A stretch of DNA of 64,000 nt from Ipomoea triloba (Eukaryota; Streptophyta; Magnoliopsida; Solanales; Convolvulaceae): the NCBI RefSeq assembly GCF_003576645.1, contig NC_044916.1:4418145-4482144 (forward strand), in the 5' to 3' direction. The position numbers were made by a program, and so were the translations under genes. Under the pieces are notes generated by a model. That model ran no database searches, was not told the origin of the DNA, and saw nothing but the letters and a program-made list of their open reading frames with translations. Numbering within the stretch: the stretch's first letter is position 1; each line of letters begins with the position of its first letter. Positions 46,555-58,637 of this stretch are shown here, one piece after another.

Positions 46555-49500
46555 CATCACCAGTTCAAAAATCTTTTTTTTTTTGTTTTTGTTTTTTGAA
46601 AATAGTTCAAAAACCCTACTTAATCCACAAAAAATCACTAAGTGCTTAATGCTTTAAGCTTTTAATGCCTTTAAATAATTAAACCATTAATTAATATTAT
46701 ATATGTTGCAAATGTTGGTCGTGTTGATGGGCTACATATGGCAATTTCAACTATCCCCAAGTGTCTATTTTTTTTAAAAAATAATAATATCTTAGGAATC
46801 GTCTAGGCGCTTTGGACGCCCAATGAATGCTTAGGCAGCTTAGCGCCTTCTACAACCTTTACTTCCATTAAATAGCTAATTATCAATGAATTTGATTTAT
46901 TAGGGTTGGTCAACTTATAAAGTAAGTGATCAATTATTAACATATTTGACATGTGTGGTATGCATTTTTACCCATTACCAACAAGGTTAGAAGGCTATAT
47001 GCTATGGCGCTGCTAACCACTTACACCTACATTGAACTTTCAGGCAAACTTGTATCCATATCGAGTTTGTAACTTCGAGCAAGTTGCCAACTCTAACCGC
47101 TTTTGATGTGCACAAAGCATACCTTTATTGTTAATTTAGGTAGTAGTACCTTTTTTTTTTTTTTTTTTGATCAAAGGTAGTAGTACAATCATTATGATTT
47201 TTATATGCTAACTACCACAGGTAGGTAAAGTGGCTGAGCGAATTGGTTGGTTTTAACTTCTAACTCTATTACATATAACTAAGTTGTAGTTGTATTGAGT
47301 GGAACAACTATCTTGAAGATTTAAGATTGTTTCATACCTAAAATCAATGATTGAATTCTTGATCTTTGATAAAGAAGGGTTTTCTCCATTTCACTCAACC
47401 ACAGCTCCCAGGTTTATGAATGCAATAATGTTTTATCAATATATGCAGACTAGTTTTTCAAGGAAAATTTTACTGTGGACCATGCATCTAAACATATTCA
47501 GAGAAATAATATACTTTATGCATACAAATAATGAATCATATATATGCTATAATAAATAATGAACATTGATTTACTAAATACTAGATTTCTTAGTAAAGGG
47601 GATGAGGTGAGCTGAATAAGTCTAACTACGTTATACAAATAATGAACTTCATCTACAACAAAAATGAGTCTAGAATATGCATGCCTAAATAATCAACATT
47701 AGATCAATTTGTGCATTCTCAAATAATATAATGAACCCTTAAATTGTATTTTTTTACACATTCAAATAATGAACATTACATACAAAAATAATATATTTTA
47801 TGCATAAAAATAATGTACCTTATGTATAAAAAATAATGTACTTTATACATAAAAATAATGTATCATATATGCCGGTATGCATGATCCATTTAATACGCAT
47901 TGGTTTTTTAATGAACCATGTTGATTGGGCTTCTTGGATAGGGTCATAGGGATTGTTGAGTTGTGCATCCTAGGATCTACCTTGGGCATCTTAAGCTGTA
48001 CTATAACGAGGTCCAAGCTCATCCTCGATCTCCTTAGGACAACCCAAATGATTGAGCCCTCTAAGTTGGGCAAATTATTGTAGTGGTCTAAAACGATAAC
48101 GTTTTGCTTTAATTTTCTTATTGCTTTGTGTGTGTCAAAATAATAAACATTTTGGGATAAGCTAATATATTATGAGTTAAAATAATTTACTTTATGTGTT
48201 AGAATAATTATTGTCTAAGTTGTGTGTCAATCCTTATACCATGGACCAGGGTTCATAGTGCACTTTGAACCCTGGTGCATGTGTATGTGTTTTATATTGT
48301 AAATTTTTATGTCTTGTGTTATAAAATTATATACCTTAAGAGTATAAATTCTATACTTGACACAAATTAGTAATTGTGCCTATGAATTTCTATATCGTGT
48401 TATAAAATTTTGTGCCTATAAACACAAATTATATAATTAAATCAGATTTGAAAAATAAATAAATATATAACATGTGTATGTGTCTGTTGTGATTTTTTGT
48501 GTCTTGTGTTATGAAATTATATACCTTACAAATATAAATTTTGTACCTCATCATTTGGAATATGGATCTTGGATCATAATATAAATTGCCATTGTGTGCA
48601 TCAATTACTCTATCAGTATTATTATAAATATAGTCATTACGCATAAAATATATAATTTTAAAAAAATGTAGTTTAAAATGTTAATTGAGACCTAATAAAT
48701 ACTTTTCTTTCCCCCTTTTGTCTCACTACATCAGGTGAGACGAAACAAAAAATTGAGTATCAAGTATAACTTTTTTAAATTGAGTATCAACGTTTTATGC
48801 CAACATACATATGTTCTAATTTGGTGATCACAATTTATAACTATTTACTTATAAAATTATAATTTCAAACCTAGTACTTAAATTTCAGACAATATAATTA
48901 ACCTAAAAATTGTCAAAAATTGGTCATTTTATTACAAATAATTAAAAAAAAAAAAAAGAAGAAGAAGAAGAATGTTTTGACTACTTTATTGAGTATGAAT
49001 AAACATAATGTTGGGAAAAAAGATATCAAAGGAAATTGAAAAGAATCAGAAATTTGTCCGTTCAAAATTTTACATTTCTACCATCTCAAACAGTACCAAC
49101 AGATACTTTCAAGTTGATTTTGAATTCTAACATATACTTCACACTCTATAAATATAGTCATCTTGGAGCTTAAAAAGTAGTCGTTGTTGAACAAAATGGT
49201 TGAGTATATAAGATATATGATCAAACGCTCAAACTTTCATTTAAGCATTTTAAGTTTAAAAGAATCATCTAAACATATTATGTCTAACCGTCTTTAACAT
49301 CTCTAGAGCAAGCCATCAAGGATCATAGGCTCTATCTTATGTGAACCTTCCTCTCAATTGAGCCAACTTGCAATTTCAAATTATTAGATCTTTTGAAAAA
49401 TGTAAACTTGATGTGGAATGTGTCACATAACTCTACGATTATGCCATTTCATAAACTTAAAGCTATAATCCCTCCATCACCATTCACCACTAACCTCAGA

Positions 49501-49640
49501 CCATTGGTCCATTGTTCAAAAATTCCAGATTTATGATTAGTTAAAAACAATTGATTTCATCAAAAAAAGATTTTTAGACAATTTTCATATCCTTCACTAT
49601 TATATTACTGCTAAAGTCATCAGAATAATTGACAAAGAGC
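46555..49640. other. AT-rich intergenic DNA with element fragments
   Basis: No gene supported. A short hAT-family piece (CGTCTAGGCGCTTTGGACGC) lies at about 46797-46850. About 47470-48290 contains ACTGTGGACCATGC and ATACCATGGACCAGGG, which belong to the GTTATACC-type MITE family, with AATAATGTACTTTATGCAT-like repeats between them. Confidence 0.4.
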
Positions 49641-49649
49641 TAGTTAATT

Positions 49650-50142
49650 CCAGAAATAGTTCCTTTAACTATTGACACTTACTAATTTTTATCCCCTACT
49701 CTCAATCTTGATTATCAATTTTCATTCCCAATTTTCAATTTAACCATAAATGGTCCATGACTATTGATTTTGTTTCAAATTTGATCCTCCAGTTAAATAT
49801 CCATTTAGTAAACACTAAGTTTAAGGGAAATAATGTAAAAATTGGTTTGTTGTTGAGATAGGCAAATTGAATTCGTAAACTTAATACATTGAGTTTATCA
49901 TTAGTGAGAATGTGAAGAACTAAATTTTTACATTATTACCCTTAAATTTAATGTTTATTAAATAGATATTTAACTGGAGTACCAAATTTAGAACAAAATC
50001 AATAGTCAATAGACCATTTATGGTCAAATTGAAGGTCGATGAAAAAATTGAAAAAAATCAATAGTCAAAGTATCATTTATGGCCCAATTGAAAGTCGATA
50101 ATAAAAATTGATAAATATCAATAGTCAAGACTCCATTTCTAA
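49650..50142. mobile_element. Foldback element with about 200-bp inverted repeats
   Basis: The left arm (ACTATTGACACTTACTAATT, then ACCATAAATGGTCCATGACT) recurs inverted in the right arm with about 15-25% differences by eye. Non-coding. Likely Mutator-like; no clean duplication found. Confidence 0.55.
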
Positions 50143-50588
50143 TTAAACAACCTTATTGACACAGACAAAGAAGCAGCACAACAAGCATTATAATACCTTG
50201 AAATGAATGCATATACTTCAATTCATGCAAACTGCACATCAAATGTGTATAGAAATATACACACACAGACATACATGCATTATAGAAGTTCATATATGTA
50301 TTTATTATGTCTGTATGTCTAGAGTAGCAACAACTACTTTGGTGCAATTTTATACAATTATACATAAGCTTGGGGCCAAAAAAAACAAAACAAAGATGAA
50401 AATTCCAAGTCTCCAACCCCAGACATTCTTTCCTTAAAAGCCTGAGAATCTTTTTTCCTTACCTTAATCTACACAAATAACAGTTCCTAGGCAGCTAGTT
50501 TTGAGATGGGGATTCATTTTTCCAGAAGCTGCAGTGTCCTCTATCTTCTCCATCTTTACTTCTCAAGAGATTCAACTCCCTACTTGAC
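50143..50588 (-). other. Exon-like sequence, possible last exon of the ALOG gene
   Basis: On the minus strand TTGATTGCAG|GTCAAGTAG (acceptor ends at 50589) is a plausible splice acceptor, and the sequence to about 50150 is not obviously repetitive. Joined in phase to the ALOG donor at 54002 it would add only Val-Lys and a stop, making a 187-aa protein with a 3.4-kb intron. Another frame is open for about 30 codons (contains GHCSFWKNESP). Both readings are speculative. Confidence 0.2.
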
Positions 50589-50749
50589 CTGCAATCAACA
50601 TTATATTAGTCCTCGGAGATTTTTCGATTCAGGCATATAATTTAGGAAGCTAAGGTCTAACTGTCTAAGGTTTGAGTCTCATTCCAATGAGAGTTATCAT
50701 AATTTGTCGAATAGATACTATAAATAAACTAACTTAGAGTATACTAAAA

Positions 50750-50930
50750 AAAAAGAAACTAAGAAAAATAGTTGCATCTCAATCCCCAGTAAAGGCCGGC
50801 CTACTGAAAGACCAATTAAGTCACAAAGAGTCAACATTAGTCGCCTCCACTAAAGCTCAAACTCACTCCCTTTCATGTGAGAGTGTAAAACAGGTACCAC
50901 TAGACCACAAGGTCTTTGACATTTTAATAT
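50750..50930 (-). mobile_element. tRNA-derived SINE, second copy
   Basis: On the minus strand CCTTGTGGTCTAGTGGTACC (A box) and GTGAGTTTGAGCTTTAGTGG (B box) align with the SINE at 14107-14285. The A-rich end faces low coordinates. Confidence 0.65.
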
Positions 50931-50939
50931 ATTATAAGT

Positions 50940-51075
50940 TCATTTTTAGACAATATACTAATAATGGATATGCAGTACACTAAAAAAAAAACATTGAATA
51001 CATTAAAAATGAATTTGTATGTGACTGATCCATCTTTCAAGATAGACCATAATCCATGGTATAACAATTGCTAAT
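50940..51075. repeat. Mutator-like MITE remnant
   Basis: The right end AATCCATGGTATAACAATTGC is the family terminus; AGTACACTAAAAA-type interior resembles 1735-1965. Confidence 0.45.
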
Positions 51076-52086
51076 TGACTTGGCATGTAGAGACGAGTGT
51101 TATCGAAGTTGGGCTAACTGGGCCTGAGGAAACAAAACATTATCCCAGCTTTGGCAGCTTATAACAAATCCTCATCATAATTATAGCTTATGTTAATTGA
51201 CATTGTGAATAATAAACACTAGGTTCACTGAGCTTAATTCATTCAAGTAAACGTTTCTCGATATGATGAGCATTAAAAAATGGAATGTAGTCATCACTTG
51301 CATTTACATTGAACATATGCTAAATGTCCCAATATTAATAATCATATTACCGAATTTTTTTTGTCCCAAAAAGTTGAGTTCCCAACCCAAGGGCCCCTAC
51401 ACCCCGGTCTGACATAATATTTTTCTGCGACACCTCAGAGGATATCATAAAATGTTAACAATATAGAAAGACAAAATAAGTTACTCAATGAATGTATGCA
51501 TTTTTGTTTTTCATTGGAAACATTGTTAAATAAGTCACGGAACTTGTTGAAATTGTGTAATTAAGTCATTAAACTAAAAATATGTGTAATTATATCATCA
51601 AACAAATAAAAGAAAATGCAACTGGTTTTTTTTTTAGGGAACTTATTATATTTTTCCAATAATTGCTGATTTGGTATGCCATAGTATTTTGATGATATGA
51701 TTGCACATATTTTACATTCAATAATTTAATTGCACAAACTCAACAAATTCGTGACCTATTTGACATTAAAAAAAAATTAAAAATTAATGAACACCATTGT
51801 ATATAAGAACTCCTCAATGCTACTTATGCTCACAATTAAGTTCATTAATTAAAATAAGTGCATAAATATAGACTTGTATCATAGCTACTCTAAAGTAAAA
51901 AAGTTTATCTAATGTAACAACTTGCGATTAACTATCTATTTAATATAAGGCTGTCTAATTACTTAATACCCACAACAATGTCATGTTAAATTATTTTTTT
52001 ACAATCAAGAATAACTCTGTCATTATAAAGTTTATGTGCATAAGATTTTTATGGTATAATATATAGTGTTGCACTTTACTTTTAAG
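51076..52086. other. AT-rich intergenic DNA
   Basis: Nothing supported. Confidence 0.35.
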
Positions 52087-52489
52087 CTAAGAATGATTGA
52101 AAAATCATTAGGCGCTCCTCGGGCGCCTAGCGCCTAGGCGCCCGTATAATTTTTAATTTTTTTTTTAATTTTTAAGACTAATAATTATAAACTATTTAAT
52201 ACTTTAATAGTTAATCCTAAAATATTGAATATTAACATAAAAATATATATACTTTGAACAATTTAGGATTATTTCAATCAAAACGACATAGTTTTGAGTA
52301 AATAATCTATTTAAAAGAAAAGAACAATAGCTAATTAACCCACTAGGTGACCTAGTCGGTGCCTCAGAGGCCTAGGCGATCAGCACCTAAGCGGTGCTTT
52401 GACAACCTAGTAAGCGGCCACTTAGACCACTGATTGTGGTGATACGCTAGGTGGGTGGCCGACGCCTAGGCGAGATTTTTGCAACACTG
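52087..52489. mobile_element. hAT-type MITE, third copy
   Basis: The right end GATTTTTGCAACACTG is identical to the copy at 8337-8776; the left end (ATGATTGAAAAATC) is degraded. The flanks CTTTTAAG (52079-52086) and CTTTCAAG (52490-52497) match at 7 of 8 bases. Confidence 0.65.
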
Positions 52490-52497
52490 CTTTCAAG

Positions 52498-53926
52498 CAA
52501 ATTAAACTATGTTTAGTAGTATTACCAATCACTTGAAAGAAAGAGGGGGAGGGGTGTGGGAGGGAGAAGAAGGAAAATTCATACTTTAGATCACACTAGT
52601 GCTATACATATATAGATAATTAACTCAAAAAGAAAGTTCCTATTTTTGTTCAATTCATTTGTTTGTACATACTAGTGCAAAGTGAATAGTGATTATATTT
52701 GGGCCTTCTTACAACTTTGACAGTCAATTATGTTATGTTAGACGACTTTTTTTTACCATCAAGAATAACTCTATTATTTTCTAGATCAGATTATCATACT
52801 AGTACTATACTGCATTATACAATAATTCTCCAATATATATCTACACATATATAGAAAGTTACTATTTTTGTTCACCTGTACAAACACCATATGAACAGTG
52901 ATTACATTGTTTTGGGATCGTCGTTAAGCTAAATATTTTTTTAGTAAAAGACAAAAATAAAATTAATCATTTTTTTTTTTGGTTTAAACCAGAAATTTCC
53001 ATATAATTTACATTAAAAGTATGATAATATATATATAACATAGGGGTCATCAATGGGGCGCACAAAATCGTTTCGAATCTTAGAAGGCCCAGAAGGGACT
53101 AGTGATGAGGCATCAAAAGCTATATATATATATATACACACACACTATATCTATATATACACACACACAAATTAAAACCCAAATTATTAATTAATTAAGA
53201 ATGATTAGTGTTTAATCAATTTGACGTCATCATACAGTAAAAAGATCATATATAAATTAAAGAAAATCTTTCTAAGATCTGGAGATGTACAATGTTGGTG
53301 GTTGACTGGTTGGTCTCTTAGCTTTATAGTCCTCCGGACAACACTATGGAATTTAGGGTTTTAGGTTAGTTAGTAGCTAGCTAGGATTAGGGTTTTTCTT
53401 AATTGCTGCTAAAAGCTGCTGCTGTGTATATATACATATTTATATATGTATATCAATCACCCATAGACATGAACCTATATACTACTCCATCAAAGCTTAA
53501 AAAACCACTTCAATTCTACATATTTTTTGGGTGTAGATAGCCTAGGATTTTCACCGCAGACACAGTGATTAATTCCTTTGTTGAACTGTAGGCACGCTTA
53601 TTAGGTGACAGAGCTAATCAGGATATTTAATACTGCTTCATACCTAAAGCCAAGTATCGAACCCTTGATGTTAGAGATGTAGCATAGCTAGAACGTTCTA
53701 GCTATAAATAGTTTATTTTGATTGACCGACTATATCTATAGTTAATTGTCGGTAGTGTACTGTAGCTATTGATCGACTATTGTAAATTTAACTGGTCGAT
53801 ATAAAGTTAATGGTAGATTGTAACTTGATCTGAGTTAAGCACCTAAATTTTTGACCCCGGAATAACCTAGGAAGCATATATGTAGATATGGTATGCAACC
53901 AATTAAACTAATTTTGAACAGAAAAA
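52498..53926. other. Intergenic DNA downstream of the ALOG exon
   Basis: AT-rich with TA/CA microsatellites (53122-53170). It could lie within the ALOG gene's last intron or 3' region. Confidence 0.35.
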
Positions 53927-54556
53927 TTAAATTAGGGATGATGAGACAAAGAAGAAAGAGTATGAATTGTGGGAATAATTGAATAGAAGAAGTGGACTTA
54001 CCATATTTGTTGTGGACTGTTTCAAGGTAGTATTCTGATCGTTAATTCCCCTAACTGGATTTAACTTGCGCTTCTTTTTCTTCTTGTAAGGGATCCCTCG
54101 CGCTTTGGCCTGGCATTCCTTGACCTCCCGGAGATAAACCCGAATCGCGCCGTTCCCGAACGGATTATTCTCCGGCGAGCCGCCGTTTTCATCGTAGGCG
54201 GCGCGGAGGCGGCCAATCAAGGCGTCGAGGCTGCCCCATGCTTGCCGGAGAGGGCACGTGCAGGGGGACGGGGGATCGGGTTGCCCGAAGAACACGCAAC
54301 CGTGCAAGTGAACCTTAGTTTTCCCGAACTGATCGAGGTAGCGGAGGAATTCCAGCACGTGGTTGCAGTTACAGTGGGATAAGGAGACCGGTGGCCGTTG
54401 GTTCTTTAAGTACTGACCGAACGTGTTCCAGTCGCGGCGTTTCTGGGACTCGTAGCGGCTCAGGGGCGGCTGATCGGCGGAGCCGGAGCGGGAGGAGCCC
54501 TCGGCGGTGGCCGGCGGCGGCGTTGCTCCGTCGTGGTTGGGTGGAGAAGAATTCAT
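53927..54556 (-). CDS. ALOG/LSH-family transcription factor
   Basis: A nuclear plant regulator of the ALOG (Arabidopsis LSH1 and Oryza G1) family, which controls meristem and organ development. The first in-frame ATG is at 54556. The first exon runs to 54002, ending STTNM|GTAAGT, a perfect donor; unspliced, the frame continues to a stop at 53927. Residues about 31-157 form the ALOG domain: [20 protein letters not shown], then the zinc-ribbon insert with HCNCNH, HLHGC and CTCPLRQAW, and [29 protein letters not shown] nuclear signal follows directly. The N-terminus is Ser/Pro/Gly-rich. The 185 aa up to the donor already match typical family length, so any second exon is short and was not securely found. 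No TATA box was fixed. Confidence 0.88.
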   Translation of the reverse strand: MNSSPPNHDGATPPPATAEGSSRSGSADQPPLSRYESQKRRDWNTFGQYLKNQRPPVSLSHCNCNHVLEFLRYLDQFGKTKVHLHGCVFFGQPDPPSPCTCPLRQAWGSLDALIGRLRAAYDENGGSPENNPFGNGAIRVYLREVKECQAKARGIPYKKKKKRKLNPVRGINDQNTTLKQSTTNMVSPLLLFNYSHNSYSFFFVSSSLI

Positions 54557-56614
54557 GGATGGGTATTTTTGGGGAAGAGAATGATTAGTGTGTGTGTTCA
54601 GTGGGAGAGAAAAGCTGAAGATCACATCCTTCAGTCCACTCAGGAGACATTTAATGGGGCCCTAGCTAATTAAGCTGCTTTAATTTTGTTCTTCTTTTCT
54701 TTGTTTTTTGCTTTAATTTAATCTCATTTTGCATTTTAAATTACTACTATACTCCTAGTATATATACAAATCCACTAACCATACCCTACCCCACACACAA
54801 GTACTACTACCTTTCAGTCTCAACTGCACAAGAGTCTCAAATCCACTAACCATATGACTACGTCAAAAGCTATAACTAATTCGTAGTAAATATACAATTT
54901 TTAACTTTATTTTCTTATAATTGCATAGTACGCAGATGTCAATACCACATTTTGATGACATGGCGCTTAACTCGACCTTTTAACTTGCCACCCAACACTT
55001 ATATAGTAATTAACCAACACTATGTTTAAATGAAAGACTACAGCCAACAGTTTTTGTTGTCAACAATTGTGCTAATTGTTGAGCAGAAGCTTGGAGCGCT
55101 AAGTCCAACATTCTACCATCTAAGCATTCGTAAACAATTGCGCTAATGGTTGGGCAAAGATCTAGATGTGATTAAATTCAGCATTTTACTATCGAAATGT
55201 TTGTTAATAATCGTACTAATTATTAGGCGACGTGACGTTAATTGTACTACTACACAAGGAAATAAAGTTACTCATTTCATTACTAAGTACGTATAATTTT
55301 TAGTGTAAAAATAAATGTTTGGTTTGATGATTCTCGTGACTTATAAGCAAGCAACTTTATTAATATTTTAGGAGAAGACTTTGAACCCTTCCTCTACTTC
55401 TTATCTTTTATTTTTCAATTTAATAATAAAAATTAATTGATTTTTTAAAATGGTGAATGGAGGCTGCTAATTAAATAAAGACTAATAATGATTAATTAAG
55501 CAGATATTAGGAGATGGAGACCGCTATTGATCTGATACGAATCTAGAAACTACCTTTGTACTAATTTACCATAAAACCAATAAAAAAACTAATGCAGCCA
55601 ACATCACTGTTTTAAAAGTATTAATATTAATTATTCTTAAATAAAGTATACTATGATGTCTTTGTCTTTGTTAACTTTTTGAAATTTAATTACTTAATTA
55701 CAGGAATTTTATGCTTTAATTAATTCTAATTATTTATCCCAGCAGCTGTAGTTTATGTCGTATGTAAACGAACTGTTGACAATAATGCATGACTATATAT
55801 ACTTACAGACATGCATGCATGAATACCCTACTATACCTAGGTCATCATGACATATATTATGCATGTTTACAAAAACCATATACTTTTTTTCTGAAAAAAA
55901 TAATATTTTTAATTTCTCAGCGATTATGATTGGACGGATTCTAAAATGTCAAGTCTAGTCATCGAAACGTGATGATAACTACTACATACATATAAAGAAT
56001 TAAAGTTATGTCTTTGCTACGTACTAATTATAAATTTTTATGTAATGGTAAACGTTTAATCTTGACAATTAGTATAAAACTGATTACTATCTCTCATGTA
56101 AATTTAATTCTTAAGTTTCTAGTGAATTATAGTGATGGATTTATTTTTAAGGTTAAAATTCAAACATAATATTAAATATGGAATCTCGTTAAAAATTTAA
56201 AGATATGTATAATACAATTACAACAGTGAAATTAATTTTTTTTTAGCAATATAAATGCTAGGGGGACTAGTACTAACTCTTACTCATATATTAGTTTAAT
56301 AAATAAATAGAATAAAATAAACACACTTTTTTTTTGGGTGATATGGAGGGCCCCAGAGATGATTTTCCTGTTGATTAAGTGCAATTAATTCAGACTAAAC
56401 GCGTTTAATGATTAGTGTACATTTGTACACTAGCTAGTGGCTATATGCTTTTCACTATTATTGCCCAAAATTGGAGCTAATGGACTCTTCTCTCAAGTAG
56501 ATAAAAGCGAATTGGATAATTAGAAATTAATTATCTCTTATTTATAAATTGTATATGTATGATGCTTCACAAAACGGCATAAAACCGTTGTCGTTTTCTA
56601 ATCTCGTTGAATCC
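54557..56614. other. Upstream region of the ALOG gene
   Basis: AT-rich. A TATATATA stretch near 54760 could serve as a distal TATA element, which is uncertain. No other gene seen. Confidence 0.35.
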
Positions 56615-56617
56615 TTA

Positions 56618-57172
56618 GAGCATCCTCAGTACTCAATAAGCATGGATTTTGAAGAGTTTTTACAGAGGTGACTAGGAGAGATAACAATGGAGAAAAAAAT
56701 TACAAATGAAATAACGCGCCCAATAGGTATGTAGAGTCCATGCACCCGGCTGGACACTTCTAGTGTGCATAACAGTCGTTATACTGTGGACCATGGTCTA
56801 CAATGGTCATGGCTGATACTGCAGTTGTGTTGAAAGGGAACTGCAATTGCGCGGAACAGAGGCCGTTTCATCCGTCTGGAACTGCAGTTTTGTTGAACTG
56901 ACACTGCAGTTGTGTACTGTTGACGGATGAACGGCCTCTGTTCCGCGCAATTGCAGTTCCCTTTCAACACAACTGTAGTATCAGACATGACTATGGTCCA
57001 CAGTATAATTTGCGTGTGCATAATGCGTACCAAGGAGCAGTTTCACTGATTTTGCGAGGTCCACATATCTGACAAAAACCAAGGTCTTCATGTAAAGACT
57101 TAAATTTCTCTCTCTTCTGCATAGGATTACATTTCCTCAAAAATCACCCCAAAGTCTCTATTGGGGATGTTC
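56618..57172. mobile_element. Harbinger MITE (GAGCATC family) split by a second MITE
   Basis: Ends GAGCATCCTCAGTAC and TATTGGGGATGTTC are flanked by TTA (56615-56617 and 57173-57175). The ACGCGCCCAATAGG core is present. Without the 241-bp insert and its duplication it is about 304 bp, like the other copies. Confidence 0.75.
56773..57013. mobile_element. Mutator-like palindromic MITE
   Basis: A 241-bp insert is flanked by a perfect 10-bp duplication GTGTGCATAA (56763-56772 and 57014-57023). Its two arms, about 100 bp each, are nearly perfect inverted copies (TATACTGTGGACCATGGTC; GGGAACTGCAATTGCGCGGA; CAGAGGCCGTT), separated by a loop of about 45 bp. Transcribed, it would fold into a long hairpin. 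Confidence 0.8.
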
Positions 57173-57267
57173 TTAGTCTAGACATTCAGAATTTAGTATT
57201 AGAGTCAATGAATTCAAATCTTCACGTCACCTGATCTGATGAAAAAGAGACTATGATTTATGTAATA

Positions 57268-58628
57268 GAGAAAATTGCCATTTTGGTCCAATGACTATTG
57301 GAGTAGTGTTAATTGCTATCCGCGACTTTCAAAAATGGTAATTGCGTACCTTGACTATGCATTTTTTATCAATTTTGATCCATCCGGCCAAATTGCCGGC
57401 CAAAAGTGACCGAAAAATTTTAAAGGAGGAAATATTAAGAGCAATTTAGTCATTTCACTCTTTCTTCTTTCTTCTCCCGCCCAATCTCTGCAACCTCCGG
57501 CTTCCTCCGCCCCTTTTACCATTGTTGCAGCAATTGTTGCAGAAATTATTCTATATATTCCATGCCAGAACATAAAAGGTGAGCTTTAATTTATGAAAGC
57601 CCTAATACATAATGCATCATATCCTAGATATATTTTGCAGAAAATTATCCATCATTGTCACAGTATTCTTTGTGCTGCTTCAAGCTAATTTCTTATTATT
57701 TGTTTATTATTCAATAAATCTATTTTCTTTACGACTCCACCAAATCGGAGTGCAACAACAGTCAAACATATGCTACAACCGGAAACCACTGCGTCGGGTT
57801 ATTGTGCTACAACCAAGGCCTTCTTAGGCGGATTTTTTTCTTCTTTTGTCACTGTGATTCTCGGGCAATCAGGATTCTCTCCCCTTTCATCTTCCTCATC
57901 ATCTGAGACCAGATCTTCTACCATAGGATGTTTTTGTTGAGTTCCGGTCAACAAATCCTTGTAAGTTGCTTTCCTTACAGATTCTCCACTATTGGTTTCG
58001 CTGTTTTGCTGTTCAACCCCTTCCATCGCATCCCCATCTGGGAAGCCACACTAGTTGGATTGCATGGTCTTTGGTTTTTTCATGTTCCTTTCGATATGGT
58101 CCTGGTCCTCTACCAGATTCGCTTCCGACACGGTGGATTCCGGTTGGGGATTTGCTTCCGACGCAGTGGTTTCCGGTAAGGGATAAGGCAGTGTTCTCGA
58201 AAGGGGTAAATTCTCGTTGGTAGTGGAGAGCATATTCCACCACTTTCTCTCTCTAAGCACTCAGGCTTCCAACAATGGATATGTTGGGACCTCTGTCATA
58301 TGTTTGAATAGATTGGCAAATTCCCGTTGGTAGTGGACTAAACCAACGTTATTGTGTTCAGAAACCACGATTGGCATTTTGGGACCTCTGTCATGGACGG
58401 CGCCGGCAACAAGAACGGGGAAGAATGAAAAACAACCTAAAAAGACTAAAATACCCTCATTATTTGGCATATTAGAATTTTCCGGCCACTTTTGGCCGGC
58501 AATTTGACCGGATGGACCAAAATTGATAAAAAAATGCATAGTCAAGGTATACAATTAACATTTTTTAAAGTCGCGAATAGCAATTAACACTACTCCAATA
58601 ATCATTGGACCAAAATGACAATTTACTC
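57268..58628 (-). mobile_element. MULE with long TIRs and captured coding sequence
   Basis: Terminal inverted repeats of about 160 bp (57268-57428 and 58468-58628; GAGAAAATTGCCATTTTGG and, in reverse, GAGTAAATTGTCATTTTGG) are flanked by a perfect 9-bp duplication TATGTAATA (57259-57267 and 58629-58637), the Mutator signature. There is no transposase. The minus strand carries a 75-codon ORF (58026-57799) with ATYKDLLTG, a DDEEDERGENPDCPRITVTK stretch and KEEK, resembling the segment before DUF4283 in plant LINE ORF1/gag-like proteins. Further minus-strand frames lie upstream of it. It is a Pack-MULE-like composite. Confidence 0.75.
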
Positions 58629-58637
58629 TATGTAATA

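Noticed and set aside
54557..54625. N-terminal extension of the ALOG protein
   Set aside because: It starts at GTG; the first in-frame ATG is at 54556 and the extension is not part of the family.
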